This document shows, piece by piece, positions 1-6,606 of a stretch of 19,338 nt of DNA. The position numbers and the translations under genes are program-made. The DNA is from JBMTVT01 sp049451635. GTDB lineage: Bacteria > Bacteroidota > Bacteroidia > Flavobacteriales > Flavobacteriaceae. Within the stretch, counting starts at the first letter, position 1. Each line of letters starts with the position of its first letter. The stretch lies in NCBI GenBank assembly GCA_049451635.1, contig JBMTVT010000042.1, positions 1 to 19,338 on the forward strand. The letters run 5' to 3'. Below the pieces are notes generated by a model. That model searched no databases and was not told the DNA's origin. It saw only the letters and a list, made by a program, of their open reading frames with translations.

Positions 1-12
1 CCTCTTTCTCCG
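1..12 (+). tRNA. 3' end of a tRNA, probably tRNA-Ser (partial)
   Basis: The first bases read as the tail of a T-arm, then a 7-nt acceptor strand TTTCTCC (5-11), then G at the discriminator position (12). The complete tRNA-Ser(GCU) elsewhere in the window ends in the same way (TCTCTCC then G), and a G discriminator is typical of tRNA-Ser. A strong terminator follows at once. CCA is not encoded. The anticodon lies outside the window, so the identity is inferred from the end alone. Confidence 0.5.
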
Positions 13-14
13 CA

Positions 15-55
15 AAACCCTTACAGTTTAAAGATGTAAGGGTTTCTTTTTTTTT
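15..55 (+). terminator. Rho-independent terminator after the partial tRNA
   Basis: A perfect stem, AAACCCTTAC (15-24) with GTAAGGGTTT (36-45), has an 11-nt loop and is followed by a run of about nine T (47-55). It lies directly behind the tRNA 3' end. Confidence 0.85.
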
Positions 56-64
56 ATAAAATAC

Positions 65-186
65 CTATTTTATTGAAAACTTAAACATTGTTTTTGTTTT
101 ATAAGTATCACCCGGATATAAAACTGCGGAAGGAACTTATCTTGATTTGGGGAATCGGGATAATGTTGTGTCTCAAAACAAAGCAA
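65..186 (-). pseudogene. galM: 3' remnant of galM (aldose 1-epimerase), frameshifted
   Basis: On the minus strand, positions 180 to 134 encode CFETQHYPDSPNQDKF, which matches the family's conserved motif around (C/L)ETQHxPDSPN. At 134-135 one base is missing from the Phe codon. In the shifted frame, 133 to 65 encode PSAVLYPGDTYKTKTMFKFS followed by I, K and a TAG stop, which is how galactose mutarotases end. Only about 38 residues of a normal protein of roughly 330-390 residues are recognisable. Upstream (186-300) the reading frame decays into nothing I can align. I conclude it is a decayed copy. The family call rests on remembered motifs, not on a search. Confidence 0.7.
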
Positions 187-336
187 CATAAAACAAACTT
201 TAAGTTTTTCATTTGTTATTTCGTTTTGGGTGGCGTGATTTACTAATAAATTAAATGAATGGCTAAGTTATTACATTATCCCTTTATATTTTAAAAATCA
301 AAAAAAAGCACTACACCAACTTGTTTGTTAATACTT

Positions 337-381
337 TGTAACCTTTGTTACTTTTTACAATAACTGCTTGTTTTAATTTTA
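337..381 (+). promoter_or_regulatory. Crp-type site plus -7 box (module 1, autoregulatory)
   Basis: The site TGTAACCTTTGTTACT (337-352) is centred at 344.5. A -7 box TAATTTTA (374-381) starts 29.5 bp from that centre. The predicted transcription start near 386 puts the site at about -41.5 and leaves a leader of about 90 nt before the regulator's ATG at 478. This suggests autoregulation. Confidence 0.65.
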
Positions 382-390
382 CAAGCAGTT
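362..390. repeat. Perfect inverted repeat around the regulator's -7 box
   Basis: AACTGCTTGT (362-371) and ACAAGCAGTT (381-390) are perfect 10-bp arms with a 9-bp spacer. The spacer contains nearly all of the -7 box (374-381), and the right arm covers the predicted start point. No T-run follows, so a terminator is unlikely. It could be an operator for a second regulator. Confidence 0.6.
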
Positions 391-477
391 TTAAGAAAAT
401 TTGAAGGTTATTAATAAGTAATATAAACTACTCTTTTTTAACATAAAAAATTTCTAAAAAAACTCTAACTTTATAAA

Positions 478-1110
478 ATGATACAGGAACTAAAAGATAA
501 TTACGGTCACTTGTTTGAAGAGGCTCTTTTAAATGAAATAAACCAAGTAGGCACATTTAAGGAAGTTAGCGAAGGCTATAAATTAATGGATATTGGGGAT
601 TATGTTAGAGCTATGCCTTTGTTAATTTCAGGGGTTATCAAAATTTTAAGGGAAGACAATGATGGTGACGAGCTCCTACTATACTTTTTGGAAAAAGGTG
701 ATACTTGTGCCATGACATTAACTTGCTGTATTGGGCAAACAAAAAGTGAAATAAGGGCTATTGCCGAAAAAGACACCAAACTCATTATGTTGCCCATTCA
801 AAAAATGGAAGAATGGTCTTCAAAATATAAAAGTTGGAGGAGTTTTGTTTTTGAGAGTTATCATAACAGACTCAATGAAATGCTTGAAACTATAGATAGT
901 ATTGCCTTCTTAAAAATGGACGAACGGCTTTTAAAATACTTAAACGAAAAAGCAAGGATATCAGAAGATAATACGATATACAACACACACCAAGAAATTG
1001 CTTACGAACTTCACACTTCTAGAGTCGTTATTTCCCGTCTGCTTAAGAAACTGGAAAATCTTGGTAAAATTGAACTTCACAGAAATCATATTGTTATTAA
1101 AAATATTTAG
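478..1110 (+). CDS. Crp/Fnr-family transcriptional regulator of the sulfur locus
   Basis: This is a 210-residue protein, the usual length for the family. Residues about 25-110 form the cyclic-nucleotide-binding-type beta-roll, 125-150 the dimerisation helix, and 165-205 a winged helix-turn-helix, with recognition helix TSRVVISRLLKKLE at 180-193. Aligned with E. coli CRP (SRETVGR), Arg180 and Arg185 are kept as R182 and R187, but Glu181 is replaced by V183. The only cysteines are C77, C83 and C84 (motif DTCAMTLTCC) in the loop corresponding to the ligand-binding cassette. The four-cysteine Fe-S arrangement of Fnr is absent. I infer that it activates the seven palindrome-bearing promoters of this locus, including its own. 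The ligand is unknown, and a redox or persulfide signal at the cysteines is a hypothesis. The ATG at 478 follows an A/T-rich leader without a clear Shine-Dalgarno sequence. Confidence 0.9.
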   Translation: MIQELKDNYGHLFEEALLNEINQVGTFKEVSEGYKLMDIGDYVRAMPLLISGVIKILREDNDGDELLLYFLEKGDTCAMTLTCCIGQTKSEIRAIAEKDTKLIMLPIQKMEEWSSKYKSWRSFVFESYHNRLNEMLETIDSIAFLKMDERLLKYLNEKARISEDNTIYNTHQEIAYELHTSRVVISRLLKKLENLGKIELHRNHIVIKNI

Positions 1111-1118
1111 CGTTTGTG

Positions 1119-1163
1119 TGTAACCAATGTTACCGTGTAGCCTAGGTATATACTTTAATTTTG
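1119..1163 (+). promoter_or_regulatory. Crp-type site plus -7 box (module 2, tauE)
   Basis: The site TGTAACCAATGTTACC (1119-1134) is centred at 1126.5. The box TAATTTTG (1156-1163) is a full match to TAnnTTTG and starts 29.5 bp downstream of that centre. The site begins 9 bp after the regulator's stop codon, and the permease ATG lies 62.5 bp from the centre. Confidence 0.75.
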
Positions 1164-1188
1164 CACTAATAAAGGAAACTAATTATTT

Positions 1189-1992
1189 ATGGAAGTAATT
1201 GAAATTTTTGGGTATATAAGTGCTTTAATTATTGGAATATCTCTAGGTTTAATAGGCGGTGGCGGTTCTATACTTGCAGTACCTGTATTGGCTTATTTAT
1301 TCTCTGTTAACGAAAAAGTAGCAACGGCATATTCATTGTTTATTGTAGGCGCAAGTGCCCTTATTGGTGGCATAAAACAACATTTTAAAGGCTTGGTAGA
1401 TTGGAGAACTTCAGTGGTTTTTGGCATTCCTGCCATTGTTGGTGTTACCTTGGTTCGCCATTTTGTTGTGCCTGCTTTACCAAATGTTTTATTTCATATT
1501 GGAGAATTTGAATTTACAAGACGAATGGCCATGTTTGGGCTATTTGCAGCGTTAATGATACCTGCTGCGTTTTCAATGCTAAAAGATGACAAAGTTAAAA
1601 AGGTTACTGGAGAGGTAAAATATAACTATACTTTAATTTTACTTGAGGGCTTAATCGTAGGTGGCATAACAGGTTTAATTGGTGCTGGTGGTGGATTTTT
1701 GATTATTCCAGCATTAGTCATTCTTGCTAATGTAGAAATGAAAGTAGCCGTGGCTACATCACTAATTATAATAGCATTTAAATCGCTTATGGGGTTCTTT
1801 TTAGGCGATGCTTTAACCATGGAAATAGATTGGTCATTTTTAGCTGTATTCACTGGTTTGTCTTTTGCAGGGATTTTTATAGGTAGTTATTTAGGAAATT
1901 TTATAGATGGCAAAAAACTAAAAAAGGGCTTTAGCTATTTTATTTTTGTTATGGCCATTTTTATTTTTTACATGGAGTTTTTTGTGAAATAA
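1189..1992 (+). CDS. tauE: TauE/SafE-family permease, probable sulfite exporter
   Basis: This is a 267-residue polytopic membrane protein with about eight hydrophobic segments. It contains the duplicated TauE/SafE signature, GISLGLIGGGGSILAVPVL (17-35) in the first half and GGITGLIGAGGGFLIIPAL (near 158-176) in the second. The family moves sulfur oxyanions or organosulfonates across the inner membrane, and members beside persulfide dioxygenases (as in the staphylococcal cst locus) are thought to export sulfite. Here it sits between the regulator and two CstB-like enzymes that would make sulfite or thiosulfate, and a periplasmic sulfite dehydrogenase is encoded nearby, so sulfite efflux is the best inference. 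It has its own Crp-type promoter and its own terminator, so it is probably monocistronic. The substrate cannot be read from sequence alone. Confidence 0.88.
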   Translation: MEVIEIFGYISALIIGISLGLIGGGGSILAVPVLAYLFSVNEKVATAYSLFIVGASALIGGIKQHFKGLVDWRTSVVFGIPAIVGVTLVRHFVVPALPNVLFHIGEFEFTRRMAMFGLFAALMIPAAFSMLKDDKVKKVTGEVKYNYTLILLEGLIVGGITGLIGAGGGFLIIPALVILANVEMKVAVATSLIIIAFKSLMGFFLGDALTMEIDWSFLAVFTGLSFAGIFIGSYLGNFIDGKKLKKGFSYFIFVMAIFIFYMEFFVK

Positions 1993-2020
1993 CAATACCC
2001 CTTTTAAAAAAAAATTTGAA

Positions 2021-2055
2021 AAAAATGACTTTTATGACAAAAGTCATTTTTTTTT
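2021..2055 (+). terminator. Rho-independent terminator after tauE
   Basis: A 13-bp perfect stem (2021-2033 with 2039-2051, core TGACTTTT/AAAAGTCA) has a 5-nt loop and runs into a T-tract (2047-2055). The symmetric A-run upstream means it could also work in the other direction. Confidence 0.85.
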
Positions 2056-2070
2056 AACTATTTAATTTAT

Positions 2071-2115
2071 TGTAACTTAAGTCACATAAATTATTGCTTG
2101 AGGTTTCTAATTTTA
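2071..2115 (+). promoter_or_regulatory. Crp-type site plus -7 box (module 3, cstB-1)
   Basis: The site TGTAACTTAAGTCACA (2071-2086) is centred at 2078.5. It is the only copy with GTCAC instead of GTTAC in the right half. The box TAATTTTA (2108-2115) starts 29.5 bp from the centre. The ATG is 64.5 bp from the centre, the same distance as in the paralogous promoter at 3637. Confidence 0.72.
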
Positions 2116-2142
2116 TATTGTTAAACAATTAAACGTAAAAAT

Positions 2143-3558
2143 ATGAAAGTAGAACAAATTTACACAGGATGTATAGCCCATGCAGCATATTATATAGAAA
2201 ACAATGGGGTTGCAGCAGTTTTTGATCCACTAAGGGAAGTACAGCCTTATATTGACAGAGCTCAAATTGATAATGCCGAAATTAAATATGTTTTTGAAAC
2301 GCATTTTCATGCAGACTTTGTTAGCGGCCATTTAGATTTAAGAAAAAAAGCAGGCGCAGAAATTGTATTTGGTCCAGGGGCAAAACCAGCTTATGAAGCT
2401 ACCATAGCAAAAGACGGACAGATTTTCGAAGTTGGCAATTATAAAGTTAAGGCTATCCATACACCAGGGCACACTATGGAAAGCACCACATATTTATTAA
2501 TTGATGAAAATGGAAAAGAACATGGCATTATAACTGGTGATACGCTATTTATTGGCGATGTTGGCAGACCAGATTTAGCACAACATGTGGTTGCCGATTT
2601 AACCGAGGAAAAACTGGCAGGCTATTTATACGATTCACTACATAATAAAATTATGCATTTAAGTGACGATTTAATAGTTTATCCTAACCATGGAGCAGGT
2701 TCTGCTTGTGGTAAAATGATGAGTAGCGAAACTACCGATACACTTGGTCATCAAAAGAAAACAAATTATGCTTTACAGGACATGACCAAAGAAGAATTTA
2801 TCAAAACTCTTTTAACGGGCTTAACAGCACCTCCAGGATATTTTCCCCAAAACGTATTGATGAATATTAAAGGTTATGAAAGTTTAGATACCATTATGGA
2901 TAGAGCAACCCAAGCACTTACTCCAGATGCTTTTGAAATGTTAGCAAACGAAACTGGTGCTTTAATGCTAGATACCCGCGATGCTGAAGATTTTGCGAAT
3001 GGCTTTATACCAAATAGTATCAACATTGCTTTGGATGGCAATTTTGCACAATGGGTTGGAGAGATGATACCAGATGTTAAACAGGAAATCTTACTTATTA
3101 CCTACCCAAATAAAGAAGAAGAAGCTATTACCAGATTATCACGTGTCGGATATGATTTTGCAATGGGATATTTAAAAAATGGATTTGACGCTTGGAAAGC
3201 AAGCGGTAAAGATTTTGAAACTGTAAACAGAATTACACCTGAAGAATTAGAAAAACAATACAAAACTGGTAATCCATTAGTCTTTGATGTTCGCAAAAAA
3301 AGTGAATTTGATTCTGAACATGTTATAGATGCTATTAATGTTCCATTAAATCAAATTAATCAACATTTAGCTCAATTTCCAAAAGACAAACCGTTTATTT
3401 TACATTGTGCAGGTGGCTATAGAAGTATGATTGCTGCATCAATTTTAAAACAACGCGGTTGGAAAAATTTTGTTGATGTTATAGGTGGCTTTGATGACAT
3501 AAAAGAAAAAACATCCATAAAGCGCTCAGAGTATGTTTGCCCAACGACATTATTGTAA
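2143..3558 (+). CDS. cstB: CstB-like persulfide dioxygenase-rhodanese fusion (copy 1)
   Basis: This 471-residue cytosolic enzyme has three parts. Residues 1-240 are a metallo-beta-lactamase domain of ETHE1/persulfide dioxygenase type (THFHADFVSGH at 53-63, HTPGH at 106-110, TGDTLF at 131-136). Expected Fe(II) ligands are H54, H110 and D133. Residues about 260-355 are a degenerate rhodanese whose active-site loop reads ITYPNKEEEA with no cysteine. Residues about 362-460 are an intact rhodanese with C422 in HCAGGYRS. This order matches Staphylococcus aureus CstB, which oxidises persulfides and generates thiosulfate. C189 (GSACG) may correspond to the extra reactive cysteine of the CstB dioxygenase domain (inference). 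It lies in its own unit, with a Crp-type promoter before it and a terminator after it. Both copies end in the same short YVCP(T/S)TL tail. Confidence 0.9.
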   Translation: MKVEQIYTGCIAHAAYYIENNGVAAVFDPLREVQPYIDRAQIDNAEIKYVFETHFHADFVSGHLDLRKKAGAEIVFGPGAKPAYEATIAKDGQIFEVGNYKVKAIHTPGHTMESTTYLLIDENGKEHGIITGDTLFIGDVGRPDLAQHVVADLTEEKLAGYLYDSLHNKIMHLSDDLIVYPNHGAGSACGKMMSSETTDTLGHQKKTNYALQDMTKEEFIKTLLTGLTAPPGYFPQNVLMNIKGYESLDTIMDRATQALTPDAFEMLANETGALMLDTRDAEDFANGFIPNSINIALDGNFAQWVGEMIPDVKQEILLITYPNKEEEAITRLSRVGYDFAMGYLKNGFDAWKASGKDFETVNRITPEELEKQYKTGNPLVFDVRKKSEFDSEHVIDAINVPLNQINQHLAQFPKDKPFILHCAGGYRSMIAASILKQRGWKNFVDVIGGFDDIKEKTSIKRSEYVCPTTLL

Positions 3559-3586
3559 CATTACTTGTTAATCAATAAATGTTTAT

Positions 3587-3621
3587 AAGCACCTGTTTTA
3601 CATTAAAATAGGTGCTTTTTT
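3587..3621 (+). terminator. Rho-independent terminator between the two cstB copies
   Basis: The stem AAGCACCT (3587-3594) with AGGTGCTT (3610-3617) is extended inward by a G-T and four T-A pairs, and a T-run (3616-3621) follows. It separates the tandem paralogues into two transcription units. Confidence 0.88.
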
Positions 3622-3636
3622 AATACCATCCTTTTT

Positions 3637-3681
3637 TGTAACTTATGTTACCTAATAATTAATAACCTATTATTAACTTTA
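3637..3681 (+). promoter_or_regulatory. Crp-type site plus -7 box (module 4, cstB-2)
   Basis: The site TGTAACTTATGTTACC (3637-3652) is centred at 3644.5. The box TAACTTTA (3674-3681) starts 29.5 bp from it. It begins only 15 bp after the preceding terminator's T-run. Confidence 0.75.
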
Positions 3682-3708
3682 CGCCGTTAAAAACAAAAAG
3701 GACAATTT

Positions 3709-5118
3709 ATGAAGATTGAACAAATATATACAGGATGTTTAGCACAGGGAGCTTATTACATTGAAAGTAAAGGCGAAGTAGCTATAATCGATCCGTTACG
3801 AGAAGTAAAACCATATATTAATAGAGCTAAGTTAGACGACGCAAAAATTAAATATATTTTTGAAACGCATTTCCACGCAGATTTTGTTAGTGGGCATGTA
3901 TCATTATCTAAAAAAACTGGCGCTCCAATTATTTATGGACCAAATGCTGAAACAAGTTTTGACGCTATTATTGCTGAAGACGGACAAGAATTTAAATTAG
4001 GTGATGTTACCATAAAAGTACTGCACACACCAGGTCATACCATGGAAAGTTCTGTATTTCTATTAAAAGATGAAAACGGAAAAGACCATGCTATTTTTAG
4101 TGGAGATACTTTATTTTTAGGTGATGTTGGCAGACCAGATTTAGCTCAAAAAATGGGTGAAATCACAGAAAGAGATTTAGCAGGATTTTTATACGATAGC
4201 TTACGTACAAAAATAATGCCTTTAGCTGATGATGTTATAGTTTATCCAGCTCATGGTGCAGGTTCTTCATGTGGTAAAAACCTAAGTAAAGATACTGTTG
4301 ATACGCTAGGTAATCAAAAAGAAACAAACTACGCGCTTCGTGCAAATATGACCAAAGAAGAATTTATTGATGAGGTGACTGAAGGCTTATTGCCACCACC
4401 ACAATACTTCCCATTAAACGTAAAAATGAATAAAGAAGGTTATGATGATTTTGATACGGTTTTAGAACGTAGTGCTCAAGCCTTAAGTCCTGATGCTTTT
4501 GAAGCTGCTGCAAACGAAACCGATGCTGTTGTTTTAGATGTACGCCATCAAGACGATTTTGCAAAAGGTCATATTCCTCGCTCTATTTTTATTGGTTTAG
4601 ATGGTAGTTTTGCACCATGGGTTGGTGCCTTAATTGCTGATGTAAAACAAACCATATTATTGGTTTGCCCAGAAGGACGAGAAGAGGAAGCCATCACACG
4701 TTTATCTAGAGTTGGATTTGATAATACTATTGGTTATTTAGATGGTGGATTTGAAGCTTGGAAAAAAGCATCAAAAGAATACGATTCTGTTAGTGGTATT
4801 TCAGCAGAAAAACTAAAAGAAATTCAAAAAGAAGATGACGTACCTGTATTTGATGTTAGAAAAAATGGTGAATTTTTATCGGAACATGTTATTGATGCTC
4901 ACAATACTCCTCTTGATTACATTAATGACTACTTAGCAGAATTTCCAGATAATGATACATTTTATGTTCACTGTGCTGGCGGCTACAGAAGTATGATAGC
5001 TGCTTCAATATTAAAAAGTAGAGGTATTCATAACTTAATCGATATCAGAGGTGGCTTTGAAGCCATCAAAGAAGCTGGTATTAAAGTATCAGATTATGTT
5101 TGTCCTTCAACTCTATAA
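3709..5118 (+). CDS. cstB: CstB-like persulfide dioxygenase-rhodanese fusion (copy 2)
   Basis: This 469-residue paralogue is colinear with the preceding gene and very similar to it in the dioxygenase part. The metal motif THFHADFVSGH is at 53-63, HTPGH at 106-110, and SGDTLFLGDVGRPDL follows. The last domain has an intact rhodanese loop HCAGGYRS with C422. It differs in the middle domain, where this copy keeps a cysteine (C320, in LLVCPEGREEEA) at the rhodanese active-site position and copy 1 has threonine. The conserved arginine of the CxxGxR loop is missing in both. It presumably performs the same chemistry, turning persulfide sulfur into sulfite or thiosulfate, perhaps with a different acceptor. 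It has its own Crp-type promoter and is followed after 8 nt by a small rhodanese gene, so those two form an operon. Confidence 0.9.
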   Translation: MKIEQIYTGCLAQGAYYIESKGEVAIIDPLREVKPYINRAKLDDAKIKYIFETHFHADFVSGHVSLSKKTGAPIIYGPNAETSFDAIIAEDGQEFKLGDVTIKVLHTPGHTMESSVFLLKDENGKDHAIFSGDTLFLGDVGRPDLAQKMGEITERDLAGFLYDSLRTKIMPLADDVIVYPAHGAGSSCGKNLSKDTVDTLGNQKETNYALRANMTKEEFIDEVTEGLLPPPQYFPLNVKMNKEGYDDFDTVLERSAQALSPDAFEAAANETDAVVLDVRHQDDFAKGHIPRSIFIGLDGSFAPWVGALIADVKQTILLVCPEGREEEAITRLSRVGFDNTIGYLDGGFEAWKKASKEYDSVSGISAEKLKEIQKEDDVPVFDVRKNGEFLSEHVIDAHNTPLDYINDYLAEFPDNDTFYVHCAGGYRSMIAASILKSRGIHNLIDIRGGFEAIKEAGIKVSDYVCPSTL

Positions 5119-5126
5119 TTATAAAA

Positions 5127-5450
5127 ATGAAAAATTTAACGCAAGAATCTTGGATAGAGCTAATCTCAAAAGATGAAAATGCTGTCATCATTGATTCTAG
5201 ACGTCCTGATGAATGGGAAAATGGCATTATTGAAGATGCTTTAATGATGAACATAATGGATGAAAGTAGTTTTAAGCAAAAAGCATCGCAATTGGATAAC
5301 ACAAAAAATTATTATGTGTATTGCAGGAGTGGTGTAAGAAGTGTAAAGGCTTGTATAACCCTAGAAAGCTTAGGTTTTAAAACAACTTATAATCTATTAG
5401 GCGGCATTTTGGAATGGAAAGGAAAAACTGTTATACCAAACGCATATTAA
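5127..5450 (+). CDS. Single-domain cytosolic rhodanese
   Basis: I place the start at ATG 5127, giving 107 residues. An in-frame ATG at 5100 would overlap the cstB-2 stop by 19 bases and add nine residues unlike the family (MSFNSIIIK). The chosen ATG lies 8 nt after that stop behind an A-rich stretch. There is no signal peptide, so the protein is cytosolic. The rhodanese fold is complete, with IIDSRRPDEW near residues 21-30 and the catalytic loop CRSGVRS after YYVY. It resembles GlpE/PspE-type sulfurtransferases. It is cotranscribed with cstB-2 and probably moves sulfane sulfur between the dioxygenase products and cyanide-like or thiol acceptors. The actual donor and acceptor are not visible from sequence. 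Confidence 0.85.
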   Translation: MKNLTQESWIELISKDENAVIIDSRRPDEWENGIIEDALMMNIMDESSFKQKASQLDNTKNYYVYCRSGVRSVKACITLESLGFKTTYNLLGGILEWKGKTVIPNAY

Positions 5451-5478
5451 TGAATATTTTAATAGGTTAAGCAACTTG

Positions 5479-5515
5479 AAGGAGTAATAAAGTTTATTTT
5501 TGTTACTCCTTTTTT
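5479..5515 (+). terminator. Rho-independent terminator after the small rhodanese
   Basis: AAGGAGTAA (5479-5487) pairs with TTACTCCTT (5503-5511), with a 15-nt loop and a run of T to 5515. It ends the cstB-2/rhodanese operon. Confidence 0.8.
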
Positions 5516-5610
5516 AATCATTTAAAATTTTTAATAACAGAACGCTGTGTTTGTAAACGTTCTCAATTTTATAATTAATATAAAATGAACTAATTACTAA
5601 AATTTAACTA

Positions 5611-5979
5611 ATGAAAAAACTATTTATTTTAACTGTATTTATATCCTTCATTTCTTGTAACAGTCAAGTAGAAAAAAAAACAAGCACCATTGATTTACCA
5701 ACGCTTAAAAAAGACGTTATTGGTAAAGATGTTCAATTAATTGATGTAAGAAGCCCTGAAGAATATAACGCGGGACATATTGATGATGCCATAAATATCA
5801 ATATTGCAAATCAAGAAAATTTCAACAATAAAATACAAGAACTAGATAAAAATAAGCCCGTTTATATTTATTGCCACTCGGGTGGACGCAGCCATAGAGC
5901 AAGCAAAATCATGGAAGGTTTAGGCTTTACAAAAATATATGATTTCACTGGAGGCTGGAAAGCTTGGAGTTCACAATAA
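5611..5979 (+). CDS. Secreted single-domain rhodanese lipoprotein
   Basis: This 122-residue protein has a hydrophobic signal ending in the lipobox-like FISC (Cys16), so it should be lipidated and face the periplasm. One rhodanese domain follows, with LIDVRSPEEYNAGH near 44-57 and catalytic loop CHSGGRSHR. It resembles PspE-type periplasmic rhodaneses, which take the sulfane sulfur of thiosulfate. It is followed 34 nt later by a TPMT-like methyltransferase on the same strand and is probably cotranscribed with it. No TGTAAC-type site lies upstream. Instead there is an inverted repeat, AGAACG (5539-5544) with CGTTCT (5558-5563), in the leader, so control may differ from the other units. Confidence 0.85.
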   Translation: MKKLFILTVFISFISCNSQVEKKTSTIDLPTLKKDVIGKDVQLIDVRSPEEYNAGHIDDAININIANQENFNNKIQELDKNKPVYIYCHSGGRSHRASKIMEGLGFTKIYDFTGGWKAWSSQ

Positions 5980-6013
5980 AAAAACATAAAAATCAAAAAA
6001 TACTGGATACTTA

Positions 6014-6601
6014 ATGACTTTAGAATTGGATGAAACGTTTTGGGATAATAGATACAAAACGAATGATATAGGTTGGGATTTAGGCAAAATTTCTACCCCT
6101 ATTAAAGCTTACATTGATCAACTCAACAACAAAAACATTAAAATTCTAGTTCCTGGTAGCGGTAATTCTTATGAAGCAGAATATTTGTTCAACAAAGGTT
6201 TTAAAAATGTCTATGTAGTAGATTTGTCAGAAACCGCTTTAAAAAATTTAAAAAAAAGAGTTCCCTCCTTTCCTTCTAACCAATTGATTCATAAAAACTT
6301 TTTTGATTTAAATACAACTTTTGATTTAATAATTGAACAAACCTTTTTTTGTGCTATTAACCCAAACTTAAGAGCAAAATATGCACAAAAAATGCAGGAA
6401 CTACTTAACAAAAATGGTAAAATAGTTGGTTTACTTTTTAAGGTTCCTTTAAATAATAACCACCCACCTTTTGGTGGAAATAAAGATGAATACTTAAACT
6501 ACTTCAAACCTTATTTCAAAATAGAAATAATGGAAGCTTGTTACAACTCCGTTGAAAGCAGAAAAAACAGGGAATTATTCATTAAACTGGTTAAAAAATA
6601 A
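6014..6601 (+). CDS. TPMT-family SAM-dependent thiol/thioether methyltransferase
   Basis: This 195-residue cytosolic protein opens with a hallmark of the thiopurine methyltransferase family (FWDNRYKTNDIGWDLG, 9-24). The SAM-binding glycine loop is LVPGSGNSYEA near residues 45-55, with an acidic strand end (YVVDLSE). Family members methylate thiols, sulfide, selenide or tellurite. Placement after a rhodanese inside a sulfide-oxidation locus suggests S-methylation of sulfide or another small thiol as a detoxifying branch, which is inference. It converges with the minus-strand operon, the stop codons being 5 bases apart, with no obvious hairpin between them. Confidence 0.82.
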   Translation: MTLELDETFWDNRYKTNDIGWDLGKISTPIKAYIDQLNNKNIKILVPGSGNSYEAEYLFNKGFKNVYVVDLSETALKNLKKRVPSFPSNQLIHKNFFDLNTTFDLIIEQTFFCAINPNLRAKYAQKMQELLNKNGKIVGLLFKVPLNNNHPPFGGNKDEYLNYFKPYFKIEIMEACYNSVESRKNRELFIKLVKK

Positions 6602-6606
6602 CTGCT

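Noticed and set aside
190..300. Continuation of the galM remnant upstream of 186 on the minus strand
   Set aside because: An open frame exists (HSFNLLVNHATQNE...), but I could not align it convincingly with mutarotases.
5100..5126. Upstream ATG for the small rhodanese
   Set aside because: It would overlap the cstB-2 stop and add a nonfamily extension. ATG 5127 lies 8 nt after that stop and begins the normal domain.
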